Part shown: positions 49,782 through 58,560 of the stretch, in pieces
Layout of the letters: every line of letters starts with the position of its first letter
Numbering within the stretch: position 1 is the first letter of the stretch
DNA from: Alphaproteobacteria bacterium
Lineage (GTDB): Bacteria > Pseudomonadota > Alphaproteobacteria > Caulobacterales > Hyphomonadaceae
Assembly: GCA_018222605.1 (NCBI GenBank)
Contig: JAAEZZ010000012.1
Span: 83,826 to 147,825, forward strand
Length of the DNA stretch: 64,000 nucleotides
Direction: 5' to 3'
Made by a program: the position numbers and the translations under genes
The notes under the pieces: generated by a model
What the model saw: the letters and a program-made list of their open reading frames with translations, nothing else
What the model was told of the DNA's origin: nothing
The model's database searches: none

Positions 49782-51611
49782 GGCTCTCAGGATCAGGCGC
49801 ATGGGGCTGACGGCCTCCAGGGCCTGAACGCTGGCCGGTGATGGTCCACCGAGAAGCTGGGCAGCAATGATCTGTCCGGCCCATGGACCCCAGGTAAAGC
49901 CGCGCGCACCAAAGCCGTTCACCATCACAATACCCGGTAGTAATGGGGCGTCCGCATCAGCAGGGCGTCCTTTTCGTATGCCCTCAAATGTTTCAATCGC
50001 TGCGTCCCGGTCAGGCACAGCGCCGATCAGGGGCAGGCGGTCCGCTGTCGTCGCCCGGATGGCCGCGCGGGAGGTGAGGGGGTGCTTCTTCGCATCGCCC
50101 TTCCACCAGGGGGATAGCTGCTGCAGCGCTTCTCTATTGGCGTCGCGCGCCGCATCCGAAACCTCTGGCGCTATGCCAGCCGGAATTTTCTCAAACGTCG
50201 CGCCCCATAATCTTTCGTTGCGCAGGGCCAGCGCATAATGGCCACTTGCCATCGCATCCGGCGCCACCTCTGCCGCGCCGGTCAGATGCTCGACCTGTCC
50301 CAGGCGGCCTTCAAGGCCCAGCCAGTCGATCTGTTCAAGCGTGCCCATGGCATTGGCCAGAACAATCGCGTCATAGCTTCGGCTATTCACGCTGCGCTCC
50401 GTCAGCGAAACCTCCACCGGTCCGGCTTCCAGCGCGATGCCTTTCAGCAGGCCCGTCACAACCTTGCGCGGCTCCACGATCAGGGCGCGCTTGTGCAGCA
50501 GGCCGCCGCCGGAAATCGCTTCCAGATCTTCCAGTGGCAGGGGCGGGTCGGCCAGCAGCTTTTCAAACCGCGCGCGTTCGGTATCATCCTTCGGCATCTG
50601 CCGCACATCTGTTTCGTGTGCGCCATCCAGACCGCGATAGGCCTCGCGTGCGGCCAGATAGGCATCGATCAGAAGTCGGGCCTGCGCGGTGTCACCCGCA
50701 TCCAGCCGCGGCATCATCAGGCCGATCGGGTTGCCACTTGCGCCGCTGGCGGGGCCAGCCGGGTCAAACACCGTCACCTCTGCGCCGCGTGCGGTCAGGG
50801 CCCGTGCGGTAGAGGCCCCGGCAATCCCCGCGCCCAGAACGGCAATGCGCGTGGAAGCAGAGGGAGGGGCACGCAGCCCATAAGCGTCCGGCTGCGGAGC
50901 AGGCGGCGTGGTCAGCCGCGCTTCCAGCCTCTCCCGCTTGCGGCCATGGCCGGGGGCCTTGGCCACGTCAAAGCCTGCGCCGGCCAGTCCGCGACGAACT
51001 GATCCGGCTACGGTGAATGTCCCGATGCTGGCACCGGGGGCAGACCGCTGCGCGATCAGGCCATACAGGCCCTCTGCCCACATGTCCTCATTCTTGGCGG
51101 GGCTGAACCCGTCCAGGAACCAGGCATCAGCCTTGAACCGGCTGGCGGGCAGCATCTCGTGAATGTCACCCATATGCAGCGTTAGCGTGATGCCGAGATC
51201 TTCCCAGACATGGTGGCGCACGCCCAGGACCGGGGTGGGCCAGGCCTTTAGCAGGCGGTCTGAAAAGGCAGATAGTTCCGGCCATTCGCTCAGCGCCCGG
51301 GCCGCATCATCCTGCGTCATCGGATAGGCTTCGAAGCTGACAAAGTGCAGCCACGCCGCAGGGTGAGGGCGGTACGCCGCCCACAATTCTGCGAGCGCCA
51401 GAAAGTTCAGCCCTGTGCCAAAGCCGGTTTCGGCAATGGTGAACTGGTGCCGTCCGGCCCAGGCTTCCGGCAGGCCGCAGCCTTTCAGGAACACCGCGCG
51501 GGTTTCAGCCAGGCCGTCGCCTGCTGTGAAATATACGTCGCCAGCCTCACGGGCGACGGGGGTGCCGTCATCCTTCCAGTCGATGGTGGGGTGTCTCAGC
51601 AGGCGTGTCAT
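49761..51611 (-). CDS. mnmC: Bifunctional tRNA mnm5s2U biosynthesis protein MnmC
   Basis: The 616-residue fused enzyme has an N-terminal methyltransferase (residues 1-240), with [17 protein letters not shown] as SAM loop and [15 protein letters not shown] as active site. The C-terminal FAD oxidoreductase begins with the Rossmann [17 protein letters not shown] (about 258) and ends near [16 protein letters not shown]. The enzyme removes carboxymethyl from cmnm5s2U34, then methylates, completing mnm5s2U in several tRNAs. It is slightly shorter than E. coli MnmC (668) but has both domains. Confidence 0.95.
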   Translation of the reverse strand: MTRLLRHPTIDWKDDGTPVAREAGDVYFTAGDGLAETRAVFLKGCGLPEAWAGRHQFTIAETGFGTGLNFLALAELWAAYRPHPAAWLHFVSFEAYPMTQDDAARALSEWPELSAFSDRLLKAWPTPVLGVRHHVWEDLGITLTLHMGDIHEMLPASRFKADAWFLDGFSPAKNEDMWAEGLYGLIAQRSAPGASIGTFTVAGSVRRGLAGAGFDVAKAPGHGRKRERLEARLTTPPAPQPDAYGLRAPPSASTRIAVLGAGIAGASTARALTARGAEVTVFDPAGPASGASGNPIGLMMPRLDAGDTAQARLLIDAYLAAREAYRGLDGAHETDVRQMPKDDTERARFEKLLADPPLPLEDLEAISGGGLLHKRALIVEPRKVVTGLLKGIALEAGPVEVSLTERSVNSRSYDAIVLANAMGTLEQIDWLGLEGRLGQVEHLTGAAEVAPDAMASGHYALALRNERLWGATFEKIPAGIAPEVSDAARDANREALQQLSPWWKGDAKKHPLTSRAAIRATTADRLPLIGAVPDRDAAIETFEGIRKGRPADADAPLLPGIVMVNGFGARGFTWGPWAGQIIAAQLLGGPSPASVQALEAVSPMRLILRALRRSEI

Positions 51612-51686
51612 GCGCGATGGGTTAGCCGTGAAGGCGCGGTTTGAACAGGTCTCATGGCAGAACTGAAAACTCTCCGGGATTTAATC

Positions 51687-51711
51687 GGATCGCTCGGCGT
51701 TTCCACGCGTT
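51687..51711 (+). promoter_or_regulatory. EcfG-like general-stress promoter before csbD
   Basis: GGATC-N16-CGTT resembles GGAAC-N16/17-CGTT, the promoter of the alphaproteobacterial general stress sigma factor EcfG, with one mismatch at -35. A transcript would start near 51718, some 40 bases before the csbD ATG. CsbD genes are stress-induced, which supports the call. Confidence 0.5.
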
Positions 51712-51758
51712 GATTGAATGACCGCGCTAAAAAGCGGCGAACAAGAAGGAGATGAAAG

Positions 51759-51929
51759 ATGGATAAGGAACATATCAAAGGCGCTGCCAAGAAGGTTGAA
51801 GGTGAAGTCAAGGAAACTGCCGGTGAAATGACCGACAACAAAAAGCTTCAGGCAGAAGGCAAGATGGACAAGGCCGAAGGCGAAGTTCGCGACAAGGCCG
51901 GTGACGTCAAAGACGCCCTCAAAGACTAG
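51759..51929 (+). CDS. CsbD-family stress-response protein
   Basis: The 56-residue, highly charged, helical protein begins MDKEHIKGAAKKVEGEVKE and contains a second GEVRDKAGDVKDALK unit, the hallmark repeated KxEGxxKExxG pattern of CsbD. CsbD is a general-stress protein (sigma-B controlled in Bacillus), widespread in alphaproteobacteria; molecular role unknown. AGAAGGAG is eight bases before the ATG. It is followed by a clean terminator. The tiny gene is easy to overlook. Confidence 0.93.
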   Translation: MDKEHIKGAAKKVEGEVKETAGEMTDNKKLQAEGKMDKAEGEVRDKAGDVKDALKD

Positions 51930-51950
51930 GCCTTTTTTGGCCAGACTGCG

Positions 51951-51977
51951 AAAGCCGCCCTTCACGGGGCGGCTTTT
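51951..51977 (+). terminator. Rho-independent terminator of csbD
   Basis: GCCGCCC/GGGCGGC stem with a six-base loop, T tract TTTT, and a run of A before the stem; 22 bases past the stop. Confidence 0.85.
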
Positions 51978-52036
51978 CCTTGCGCGATATTCAGGCCCGG
52001 GCCACATAAGTCGCAAGACAGGCGATGAGGCGCAGG

Positions 52037-52324
52037 ATGACCGACATCAATATCAAACGCGAGGAAGGTGAGACCGGCGGACGCTATGTCACCATCGTAA
52101 ATGGCCATGAAGCCGAGATGACTTGGTCGAAAGCTGGCACCAGCCGTATTATCATAGATCATACCGGCGTGCCCAAAGAGTTGGGCGGTCTGGGCGTCGG
52201 AACCGCCCTCGTCAAGCGCGCCGTGGAAGACGCCCGCCGCGATGGCATCAAGATCATTCCGCTATGCCCCTTCGCCAAGGCGCAAATAGAAAAACACACT
52301 GAATGGCAGGACGTTCTGGCATGA
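52037..52324 (+). CDS. GNAT-related acetyltransferase (PF14542/YidJ type), first copy
   Basis: The 95-residue minimal GNAT-like protein has the motif A equivalent GGLGVGTALVKRAVEDARRDGIKIIPLCPFAKAQIEKH. It resembles human GTL and bacterial YidJ-type single-domain acetyltransferases. ATG 52037 follows GCAGG; four extra codons upstream at 52025 are less likely. Its stop overlaps the next gene's start by four bases. A close relative is encoded directly after it, so the pair arose by duplication. Confidence 0.85.
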   Translation: MTDINIKREEGETGGRYVTIVNGHEAEMTWSKAGTSRIIIDHTGVPKELGGLGVGTALVKRAVEDARRDGIKIIPLCPFAKAQIEKHTEWQDVLA

Positions 52325-52602
52325 GCACCGCAGACATCACCCATGACGAGACCCATCAGCGCTATAGCCTCTATCAGGATGGCGTTGAGGCCTATCTGAC
52401 CTATGAGCGCCCGCAGGCAGGCCACAAGCACATCACCCACACCATCGTGCCGGGTGAGCTTGGCGGACGCGGCATCGGCAAGCGCCTGGTCAAGCGCGCG
52501 ATGGAAGACATCATCGCAGCAGGGGAGACGGTCTCCTCGTCCTGCTGGTTTGCCAGCGCATTGATCGAGAAGACCCCCGAATGGGCCGCCGTCCAGGCAT
52601 GA
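52321..52602 (+). CDS. GNAT-related acetyltransferase (PF14542/YidJ type), second copy
   Basis: The 93-residue tandem paralogue has GGRGIGKRLVKRAMEDIIAAGETVSSSCWFASALIEKTPEW as its acetyl-CoA region, matching copy 1 in order and spacing. ATG 52321 overlaps the previous stop (ATGA), and its own stop overlaps the YcgN start in the same way. These very small GNATs have unknown acceptors. Confidence 0.85.
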   Translation: MSTADITHDETHQRYSLYQDGVEAYLTYERPQAGHKHITHTIVPGELGGRGIGKRLVKRAMEDIIAAGETVSSSCWFASALIEKTPEWAAVQA

Positions 52603-53048
52603 GCGAGCCGTTCTGGAAAACCAAGACGCTCGACCAGATGAACCGGCAGGAATGGGAGTCGCTCTGCGATGGCTGCGGCAAGTGCTGCCTGCTGAAACTG
52701 GAAGACGAGGACACAGGCGAGATTGCCTATACGCGCCTGCATTGCCGCCTGTTCGACAGCGGCACCTGCCAGTGCGCAGACTATGAAAACCGCAAGAAAA
52801 TTGTCGAAGACTGCGTCATCCTCACCCCGCAAAAGGTGGAGGAAATCCGCTGGATGCCGAAGACCTGTGCCTATCGCCTGATCCATGAGGGCAAGGATCT
52901 GCCGTCCTGGCACTATCTTGTCTGTGGGGATCGGGAGCGCATCCATGAGGAAGGCCATTCCATACGCGGCCGCACCGTGTCCGAAGACACGGTGTTTGAG
53001 GAAGACACCGAAGACTGGATTGTCGACTGGGAAGGCAATGAGCCCTAG
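52599..53048 (+). CDS. YcgN-family (UPF0260) cysteine-cluster protein
   Basis: The 149-residue protein has the characteristic Cys pattern LCDGCGKCCLLKLEDEDTG and CRLFDSGTCQCADYENR, with later single Cys in EDCVILTP and PKTCAYRL. A metal or Fe-S site is likely; function unknown. The start at 52599 overlaps the previous stop (ATGA). It ends overlapping the LysR gene on the opposite strand by four bases. Confidence 0.93.
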   Translation: MSEPFWKTKTLDQMNRQEWESLCDGCGKCCLLKLEDEDTGEIAYTRLHCRLFDSGTCQCADYENRKKIVEDCVILTPQKVEEIRWMPKTCAYRLIHEGKDLPSWHYLVCGDRERIHEEGHSIRGRTVSEDTVFEEDTEDWIVDWEGNEP

Positions 53049-53977
53049 ACGCCGACCACTTCGCTATTGGTCGCTTCGGTTTTCAGCCATTTGATGAAAT
53101 CACGCACATCCGGCGTCAGGTGGCGGCCCTTGGGGTGCACGATCCAGTAGCCGAAATCAATCAGGTGAGAGCCATCTGCAAAGGGCGCGACCAGCCGGCC
53201 GGAGGCAAGGTCTGCGGCGGCAATGGCGCGTTTGGCCAGTGCAACACCGCGGCCCGCTGCCGCTGCTTCGATCACCAGAATCGCCTGGTTGAAGCGCGGG
53301 CCCCGCGTGCCGTCCACATCCTTCACATTCCGTGCGCGCAGCCAGCTCGCCCAGTCCGGACAGGACGGATCGTTCTCATTGCTCTCATCATGGATCAGCG
53401 TGTGATGACGCAGATCGCTCGGCTTGCGGATGGCGTCCGGCCCCTCCAGCAGGGCGGGGGAGCAGACCGGCAGAACGGTTTCGTCCATCAGTTTCTCTGA
53501 TTTCAGGCCTTCATAATTGCCGCGGCCATAGCGGATGGCAAAGTCGGCGTCGGCGGTGGTGAAATCCGTCAGGCCCATATCGGCAGAGATCCAGGCCTCG
53601 GTATCTTCATGCTGGCGGTGAAAGCCATCAAGGCGGGGGGCCAGCCATTTCGCCGCAAAAGACGGCGCGCAGGAGACCATCACCCGGCCCTTGCGGGCAG
53701 GGGCCTGCATGATGCGGCCAGCTTCAGAAATTCTCTCAAATGCCTCACGCACAAGCGGCAGGCTGGCCTGCGCGGCATCTGTCAGCAAAACTGAACGGCC
53801 CGTACGCTTGAACAGGGGCGTGCCAGCATATTCTTCCAGCTGTCTTATCTGTTGTGAAATCGCGCCGGGCGTGACATTCAGCTCCTCGGCAGCCTGTGTA
53901 AACGACAGGCGCCGAGCAGCCGCTTCAAAGGCTCTCAGGGCGTTCAGGGGCGGTAGACGGTCAGTAGGATCGGACAT
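53045..53977 (-). CDS. LysR-family regulator (GcvA-like), divergent from the cys operon
   Basis: The 310-residue regulator has the GcvA-type HTH PPLNALRAFEAAARRLSFTQAAEELNVTPGAISQQI (residues 9-44), then the effector domain with CAPSFAAKWLAPRL and ADFAIRYGRG. ATG 53977 has AGAGAAA just upstream; the frame reaches back to 54082 without support. GcvA-type regulators act on amino-acid and resistance genes, not usually on sulfate reduction; CysB/Cbl differ in sequence. Divergence from cysG with 107 bases between suggests control of that operon, but this is inference. Confidence 0.88.
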   Translation of the reverse strand: MSDPTDRLPPLNALRAFEAAARRLSFTQAAEELNVTPGAISQQIRQLEEYAGTPLFKRTGRSVLLTDAAQASLPLVREAFERISEAGRIMQAPARKGRVMVSCAPSFAAKWLAPRLDGFHRQHEDTEAWISADMGLTDFTTADADFAIRYGRGNYEGLKSEKLMDETVLPVCSPALLEGPDAIRKPSDLRHHTLIHDESNENDPSCPDWASWLRARNVKDVDGTRGPRFNQAILVIEAAAAGRGVALAKRAIAAADLASGRLVAPFADGSHLIDFGYWIVHPKGRHLTPDVRDFIKWLKTEATNSEVVGV

Positions 53978-54084
53978 GAATAGTTTCTCTAAAGGATCGC
54001 TGTAGGGGTTCACTGTTGCGTCTGCCGCGTCAAGAGCCATTTTGGCACCTGATTGATCAGCTAGCCTAAAAAGAGGTTGCACCC

Positions 54085-55491
54085 ATGCGCCAGTTCCCGG
54101 CTTTCTTCAACATGGACGACGCCCGTGTCGTCGTCTTCGGCGGTGGCGAAGAGGCCCGCCGCAAGGTGCGCCTGCTTGCCAAGACGTCCGCCCAGATCAC
54201 AGTGATCATCGGCAAGGACATCGAACCCGGCTTTGCCGAGGAATTTGCCGGTCGCATTACGATTGCGCCGCAATCCGAGGCTGGCCCGGTGCTGGATGTC
54301 GCCCGTTTTGCCATCGTTGCCTGCCGTCTGTGCGCCAATACCGAGCGCTCCATTGAATGGGCCCGGCAATATGGCGTACCGCTTAATGTCGTCGACCGTC
54401 CGGATCTGTGCGACTTCACAATCCCGTCAATCCTGGACCGGGGAGAGATTGTCGCCGCGATTGGCTCCAATGGCTCGGCGCCGGTTCTGGCCAAATCCGT
54501 GCGCAGCAAGCTGGAGCGCCTGCTGCCGGCGCGGACGGGAGAGCTGGCCGAACTGGCTGGCCGTCTGCGGCCAGAGGTGAAAGCGGCGATCCCGGATGCC
54601 AAGGCCCGCCGCGAATTCTGGGAATACGCCCTGAATGGCAAGCCTGCGGAACTCGCCTATGCCGGCGATCTGGATGCGGCCGAACAGGCCATGCGCGACG
54701 CCATGAAAGGCGGCCGCCGTACCGGCATCGTGCATCTGGTTGGCGCAGGCCCCGGCGATCCGGAATTGCTGACGCTGAAAGCCCTGCGCCTGCTGCAACA
54801 GGCCGACATCGTGTTTTATGATCGTCTCGTCAGTCCGGAAATTCTCGACATGATCCGCAGGGATGCAGATCGCGTTCCGGTCGGAAAGAGCAAGGGCAAT
54901 CATTCCGTCCCGCAGGAAGAGATCCATGAATTGCTGATCCGCGCTGCCCGCGAAGGCAAGCGCGTCGTGCGTCTGAAGGGCGGAGACCCGTTCATTTTTG
55001 GTCGGGGCGGGGAAGAGCTGGAAGCCATTCAGGCGGCTGGCATCGAAGCCTTTGTTGTTCCGGGCATTTCCTCTGCGCTTGGCTGCGCCGCCAGCGCGGG
55101 CGTGCCGCTGACGCACCGCGATCATGCGCAAAGCCTCACCTTCGTGACAGGTCACGCCAAGAAAGGCGGCGTCCCGGATCTCGACTGGGAGAGCCTCGCA
55201 AGACCCCACCAGACGGTGACCGTCTTCATGGGCGTGGGCACCGCGCCGACCATTGCCGACAAGCTGATCGAGGCGGGCCGCGCGCCCGACACGCCCGTCG
55301 CTGTCATTGAGAACGGCACTCTGTCTACGGAAATCCAGGTTTTTGGCATTCTGGCCGAACTGCCAGACCTGATCGAGCAAAACGCAATCAAGGGACCGGC
55401 CCTGCTGATCATAGGGGAAGTGGCAGGTCTGCCTTTCGCCAGTGGGGCAGTGGGCCTGTCAGGCGGCTACACGCAGGAGATTTACGCATGA
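54085..55491 (+). CDS. cysG: Siroheme synthase CysG
   Basis: The 468-residue trifunctional enzyme has an N-terminal NAD-dependent precorrin-2 dehydrogenase/ferrochelatase (FPAFFNMDDARVVVFGGGEEARRK, residues 4-27). A C-terminal uroporphyrinogen-III methyltransferase follows (LVGAGPGDPELLTLKALRLLQQAD, RLKGGDPFIFGRGGEE and PGISSALGCAASAGVPLTHR). It makes siroheme for the sulfite reductase encoded downstream. First gene of a coupled operon: its stop overlaps the DUF2849 start (ATGA). AAGAGGTTG precedes the ATG. Confidence 0.96.
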   Translation: MRQFPAFFNMDDARVVVFGGGEEARRKVRLLAKTSAQITVIIGKDIEPGFAEEFAGRITIAPQSEAGPVLDVARFAIVACRLCANTERSIEWARQYGVPLNVVDRPDLCDFTIPSILDRGEIVAAIGSNGSAPVLAKSVRSKLERLLPARTGELAELAGRLRPEVKAAIPDAKARREFWEYALNGKPAELAYAGDLDAAEQAMRDAMKGGRRTGIVHLVGAGPGDPELLTLKALRLLQQADIVFYDRLVSPEILDMIRRDADRVPVGKSKGNHSVPQEEIHELLIRAAREGKRVVRLKGGDPFIFGRGGEELEAIQAAGIEAFVVPGISSALGCAASAGVPLTHRDHAQSLTFVTGHAKKGGVPDLDWESLARPHQTVTVFMGVGTAPTIADKLIEAGRAPDTPVAVIENGTLSTEIQVFGILAELPDLIEQNAIKGPALLIIGEVAGLPFASGAVGLSGGYTQEIYA

Positions 55492-55793
55492 CGTCCGTCC
55501 GTCCAAAGCTGAAACCTGAAACCCCGAAGGCTGTCACCGCCTGGGAAACCGCCACCGGCCAGACGGTCTGGATGGCAGCCGATGGGTCCTGGACGAAAGA
55601 ACCCGGCCAGATCGCTGCCTTCACAGGCGATGAGGCCGAGGCACGTCTGGCCGATGCGCTCAAACAGGAAGGTGTCGTCACAGACCCTTACTTCATGGAA
55701 GTAACTGGGAGCGGCGGCATCACCGGCCGGGAAACCCTGCGCGAGACGATCCGCGCCAATGGACCGACCGTTGCCTATGGAGAATCCGCCTGA
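55488..55793 (+). CDS. DUF2849 family protein
   Basis: The 101-residue protein of unknown function commonly lies between cysG and the sulfite reductase gene in alphaproteobacteria. Visible features are AWETATGQTVWMAADGSW near the start and an acidic region, with no Cys pair for a redox or metal site. It overlaps both neighbours: ATGA with cysG and TGATG with the GST gene. A role in sulfite reductase assembly or electron supply is plausible from context only. Confidence 0.85.
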   Translation: MTSVRPKLKPETPKAVTAWETATGQTVWMAADGSWTKEPGQIAAFTGDEAEARLADALKQEGVVTDPYFMEVTGSGGITGRETLRETIRANGPTVAYGESA

Positions 55794-56422
55794 TGCCACA
55801 TCGCGAAATCACCCGCCTGACCCTGTACGGAGATTCCATCTCCGGCAATTGCATGAAGCCGAAATGGACGGCGGACCTGCTGGGCATTCCGTATGACTGG
55901 GTTGAGGTTGATATCCTGTCGGGCGGCACACAGACAGAGGACTTCCTGTCTGTGAATCCGGTCGGCCAGGTGCCGCTGGCGCGCTGGCCCGATGGCCGCG
56001 CCTTGCCGCAATCAAATGCGATCATGCTGTATCTGGCTGAGCAGTCAGGCAGCCCGCTGATCCCGTCAGACCCGTTCCGCCGGGCCCAGATGATGAGTTG
56101 GCTGTTCTGGGAGCAATATTCTCATGAGACGGCCATCGCCGTCCGAAGGTTCCAGAAGCAATATCTCAAAAAATCCGATGACGAGATTGACCCGAATCTG
56201 ATGGCCAAGGGGCGCCGCGCCTTGGGGGTTATGGAGCTGCAATTGACGTATACGGACTGGATAGTCGGTGACGAGATGACGCTGGCAGACATTGCCCTTG
56301 TTGCCTATACGCGCTGGGCGCATGAAGGCGGCTTCGATCTTTCCGAGTTCCCGGCGGTCGAGCGCTGGGTCAGCCGCACCGAAGCGGCGCTCGGCATCCC
56401 GCACGCAAGAGAGGCTGCGTAA
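55793..56422 (+). CDS. Glutathione S-transferase family protein
   Basis: The 209-residue protein has an N-terminal thioredoxin-like domain (LTLYGDSISGNCMKPKW, then NPVGQVPLAR with the cis-Pro). The C-terminal helical domain follows, with the DxTLADI-type motif as DEMTLADIALVAYTRW. The active-site position is Ser in SGNC, typical of bacterial beta or Nu-type GSTs. Its gene is inserted in the sulfate-reduction operon and translationally coupled on both sides (TGATG, TAATG). A role in sulfite or glutathione-linked redox chemistry is possible. Confidence 0.9.
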   Translation: MPHREITRLTLYGDSISGNCMKPKWTADLLGIPYDWVEVDILSGGTQTEDFLSVNPVGQVPLARWPDGRALPQSNAIMLYLAEQSGSPLIPSDPFRRAQMMSWLFWEQYSHETAIAVRRFQKQYLKKSDDEIDPNLMAKGRRALGVMELQLTYTDWIVGDEMTLADIALVAYTRWAHEGGFDLSEFPAVERWVSRTEAALGIPHAREAA

Positions 56423-58080
56423 TGTATAGATATGATGAGTTTGATGCCCGGATCGTATCCGAGCGCGTTGCGCAATTCCGCGGGCAGGTGAACCGCCGCC
56501 TGTCCGGCGAATTGCTGGAAGATGAGTTCAAGCCCCTGCGCCTGCAGAATGGAGTCTATCTTCAGCTGCACGCCTACATGCTGCGCGTGGCCATTCCCTA
56601 TGGCCAGCTGAATGGCCGCCAGCTGCGCCGTCTGGCTGTCATCGCGCGCGATTATGACCGGGGCTATGGCCACTTCACCACACGCCAGAACATCCAGTTC
56701 AACTGGGTGGCGCTGAAGGACATCCCCGATGTGCTGGAAAGCCTGGCCGAGGTGGAGATGCACGCGATCCAGACGTCCGGAAACTGTATCCGTAATACGA
56801 CGTCGGATCATTTTGCCGGTGCGGCGAAGGACGAGATCATGGACCCGCGCCCCTGGTGCGAGATCATCCGCCAGTGGAGCACCTTCCATCCGGAATTCGC
56901 TTTCCTGCCGCGCAAGTTCAAGATTGCCGTCACAGGCGCAGAGCATGACCGTGCCGCCATCCGCGTGCATGACATTGGCCTGCACATGCGCCAGCGCGGT
57001 GATGTGGTCGGTTTTGAGGTCCATGTCGGCGGCGGGCAGGGGCGCACGCCGCATCTTGCAGCCCTCGTCAGTGAATTTGTTCCGGAGACGGAACTGCTCG
57101 ATTATCTTGAAGCCATCATGCGCGTTTACAACCGCTTTGGCCGCCGCGACAACAAGTACAAGGCCCGCATCAAGATCCTCGTCAGCGAACTCGGCGCGGA
57201 TGAATTCCGCCGTCTGGTCAGGGAAGAATATGCCGCCCAGCGCGAGCATGAGAAGATCGCCCTTCCGCCGGAAGAGATCGCGCGCATCCATGCCTATTTC
57301 GCGCCGCCTGAGCTGACGCCGGTCTCGGGCTCCGATGCGGCCTTTGAGGCGCTGAAGGCAGAGGACAAGGAGTTTGCCCGCTGGGCCCGTATTAATCTGC
57401 ATCCGCACAAAGTGGATGGCCATGTGTCTGTCACGATCAGCCTGAAGCCGATCGGCGGCGTGGCAGGCGATGCCACGGATGCCCAGATGATGACGGTGGC
57501 GCATCTGGCCGAAACCTATGCCTATGACGATATCCGCGTCAGTCATGCGCAGAATTTGGTCCTGCCGCATGTCGCGTTGAAGGATTTGCCGGACATCTAC
57601 CGCGAGCTGAAGGCGGCTGGCATTGCCACGGCGAATGAAAGCCTGATCACGGACATGATCGTTTGCCCCGGTCTTGATTACTGCAACCTGGCCAATGCCC
57701 GCTCCATTCCGGTCGGGCAGGCGGTGCAACAGGTTTTTGCCGATCCGGACTATCAGGAAGACATTGGCCGCCTGCACATCAATATTTCCGGCTGTATCAA
57801 TGCCTGCGGGCATCACCATGTCGGCCATATCGGCATTCTCGGCGTCGACCGGAAAGGGGAGGAGTTCTATCAGATCACTCTCGGCGGGCGCGCGGACGAG
57901 AAGGCGGCGATTGGCGACATTGCCGGGCCGGGCCTGAAGGCCGATGACGTGCCGGGCGCTCTGAAACGGGTTGTCGACACCTATCGTGACTTGCGCACCG
58001 ACAAGAGCGAATTGTTTATTGAGATGCTGGCCCGCCTTGGCCACGAGCCCTTCAAGGAGGCCCTCTATGCCGCTGATTAA
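56422..58080 (+). CDS. cysI: Assimilatory sulfite (or nitrite) reductase, siroheme/Fe-S hemoprotein
   Basis: The 552-residue protein has two ferredoxin-like repeats: GYGHFTTRQNIQFNWV (siroheme contacts) and SGNCIRNTTSDHFAG. The cluster ligands are in CPGLDYCNLANARS (C-x5-C) and NISGCINACGHHHVGHIG (C-x3-C). Six-electron reduction of sulfite to sulfide is inferred from its operon; the sequence alone also fits ferredoxin-dependent nitrite reductase. The start shares a base with the GST stop. The DUF934 gene overlaps its 3' end. Confidence 0.93.
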   Translation: MYRYDEFDARIVSERVAQFRGQVNRRLSGELLEDEFKPLRLQNGVYLQLHAYMLRVAIPYGQLNGRQLRRLAVIARDYDRGYGHFTTRQNIQFNWVALKDIPDVLESLAEVEMHAIQTSGNCIRNTTSDHFAGAAKDEIMDPRPWCEIIRQWSTFHPEFAFLPRKFKIAVTGAEHDRAAIRVHDIGLHMRQRGDVVGFEVHVGGGQGRTPHLAALVSEFVPETELLDYLEAIMRVYNRFGRRDNKYKARIKILVSELGADEFRRLVREEYAAQREHEKIALPPEEIARIHAYFAPPELTPVSGSDAAFEALKAEDKEFARWARINLHPHKVDGHVSVTISLKPIGGVAGDATDAQMMTVAHLAETYAYDDIRVSHAQNLVLPHVALKDLPDIYRELKAAGIATANESLITDMIVCPGLDYCNLANARSIPVGQAVQQVFADPDYQEDIGRLHINISGCINACGHHHVGHIGILGVDRKGEEFYQITLGGRADEKAAIGDIAGPGLKADDVPGALKRVVDTYRDLRTDKSELFIEMLARLGHEPFKEALYAAD

Positions 58081-58555
58081 GCACGGCGCCGAAATTGACG
58101 ATATCTGGGCCTATGTCCCCGATGAGGCAGACCTCTCGCCGGGGGGCTGCATCACCGTGTCTCTGGCCAGATTCCGCAGCGAGCGGGACATTCTGCTGGC
58201 CCGCAACACCGATATTGGCGTGCGGTTGGCCCCTGAAGACGACCCGCACGAGCTGGAAGACTTTCTGGACCGTCTTCAGCTGATAGAAATCAGTTTCCCT
58301 AAATACACCGATGGGCGTGGATATTCGCAGGCTCAGCTGCTACGTCGACGTTTCAACTATGCGGGCGAGTTGCGCGCCGTAGGGCACGTTCTGAGGGATC
58401 AGATATTCTATATGAACCGTTCAGGCTTTGATGCTTACGAGACTGCGCGTGCTGACCTACATCAGGTACTGGAAGCATTGAACGAATACACCGAAGTCTA
58501 CCAGCCCGCTGCGGCTGGCCAGGTGCCGGTTTTCCGCAAAAGACACAAAGGCTGA
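58067..58555 (+). CDS. DUF934 protein, conserved partner of sulfite reductase
   Basis: The 162-residue DUF934 protein begins MPLIKHGAEIDDIWAYV, then has SLARFRSERDILLARNTDIGV and LQLIEISFPKYTDGRGYSQA; FPKYTDGR is the diagnostic block. Such genes nearly always lie next to cysI and cysH in alpha- and betaproteobacteria and are thought to support sulfite reduction. Function not established. AAGGAGG is placed inside the end of cysI, and ATG 58067 overlaps the cysI frame. Confidence 0.93.
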   Translation: MPLIKHGAEIDDIWAYVPDEADLSPGGCITVSLARFRSERDILLARNTDIGVRLAPEDDPHELEDFLDRLQLIEISFPKYTDGRGYSQAQLLRRRFNYAGELRAVGHVLRDQIFYMNRSGFDAYETARADLHQVLEALNEYTEVYQPAAAGQVPVFRKRHKG

Positions 58556-58560
58556 ACTTT

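Noticed and set aside
56305..58044. Very long minus-strand open frame (579 codons)
   Set aside because: It lies antisense to cysI, whose protein motifs are unmistakable; such mirror frames are common in high-GC DNA.
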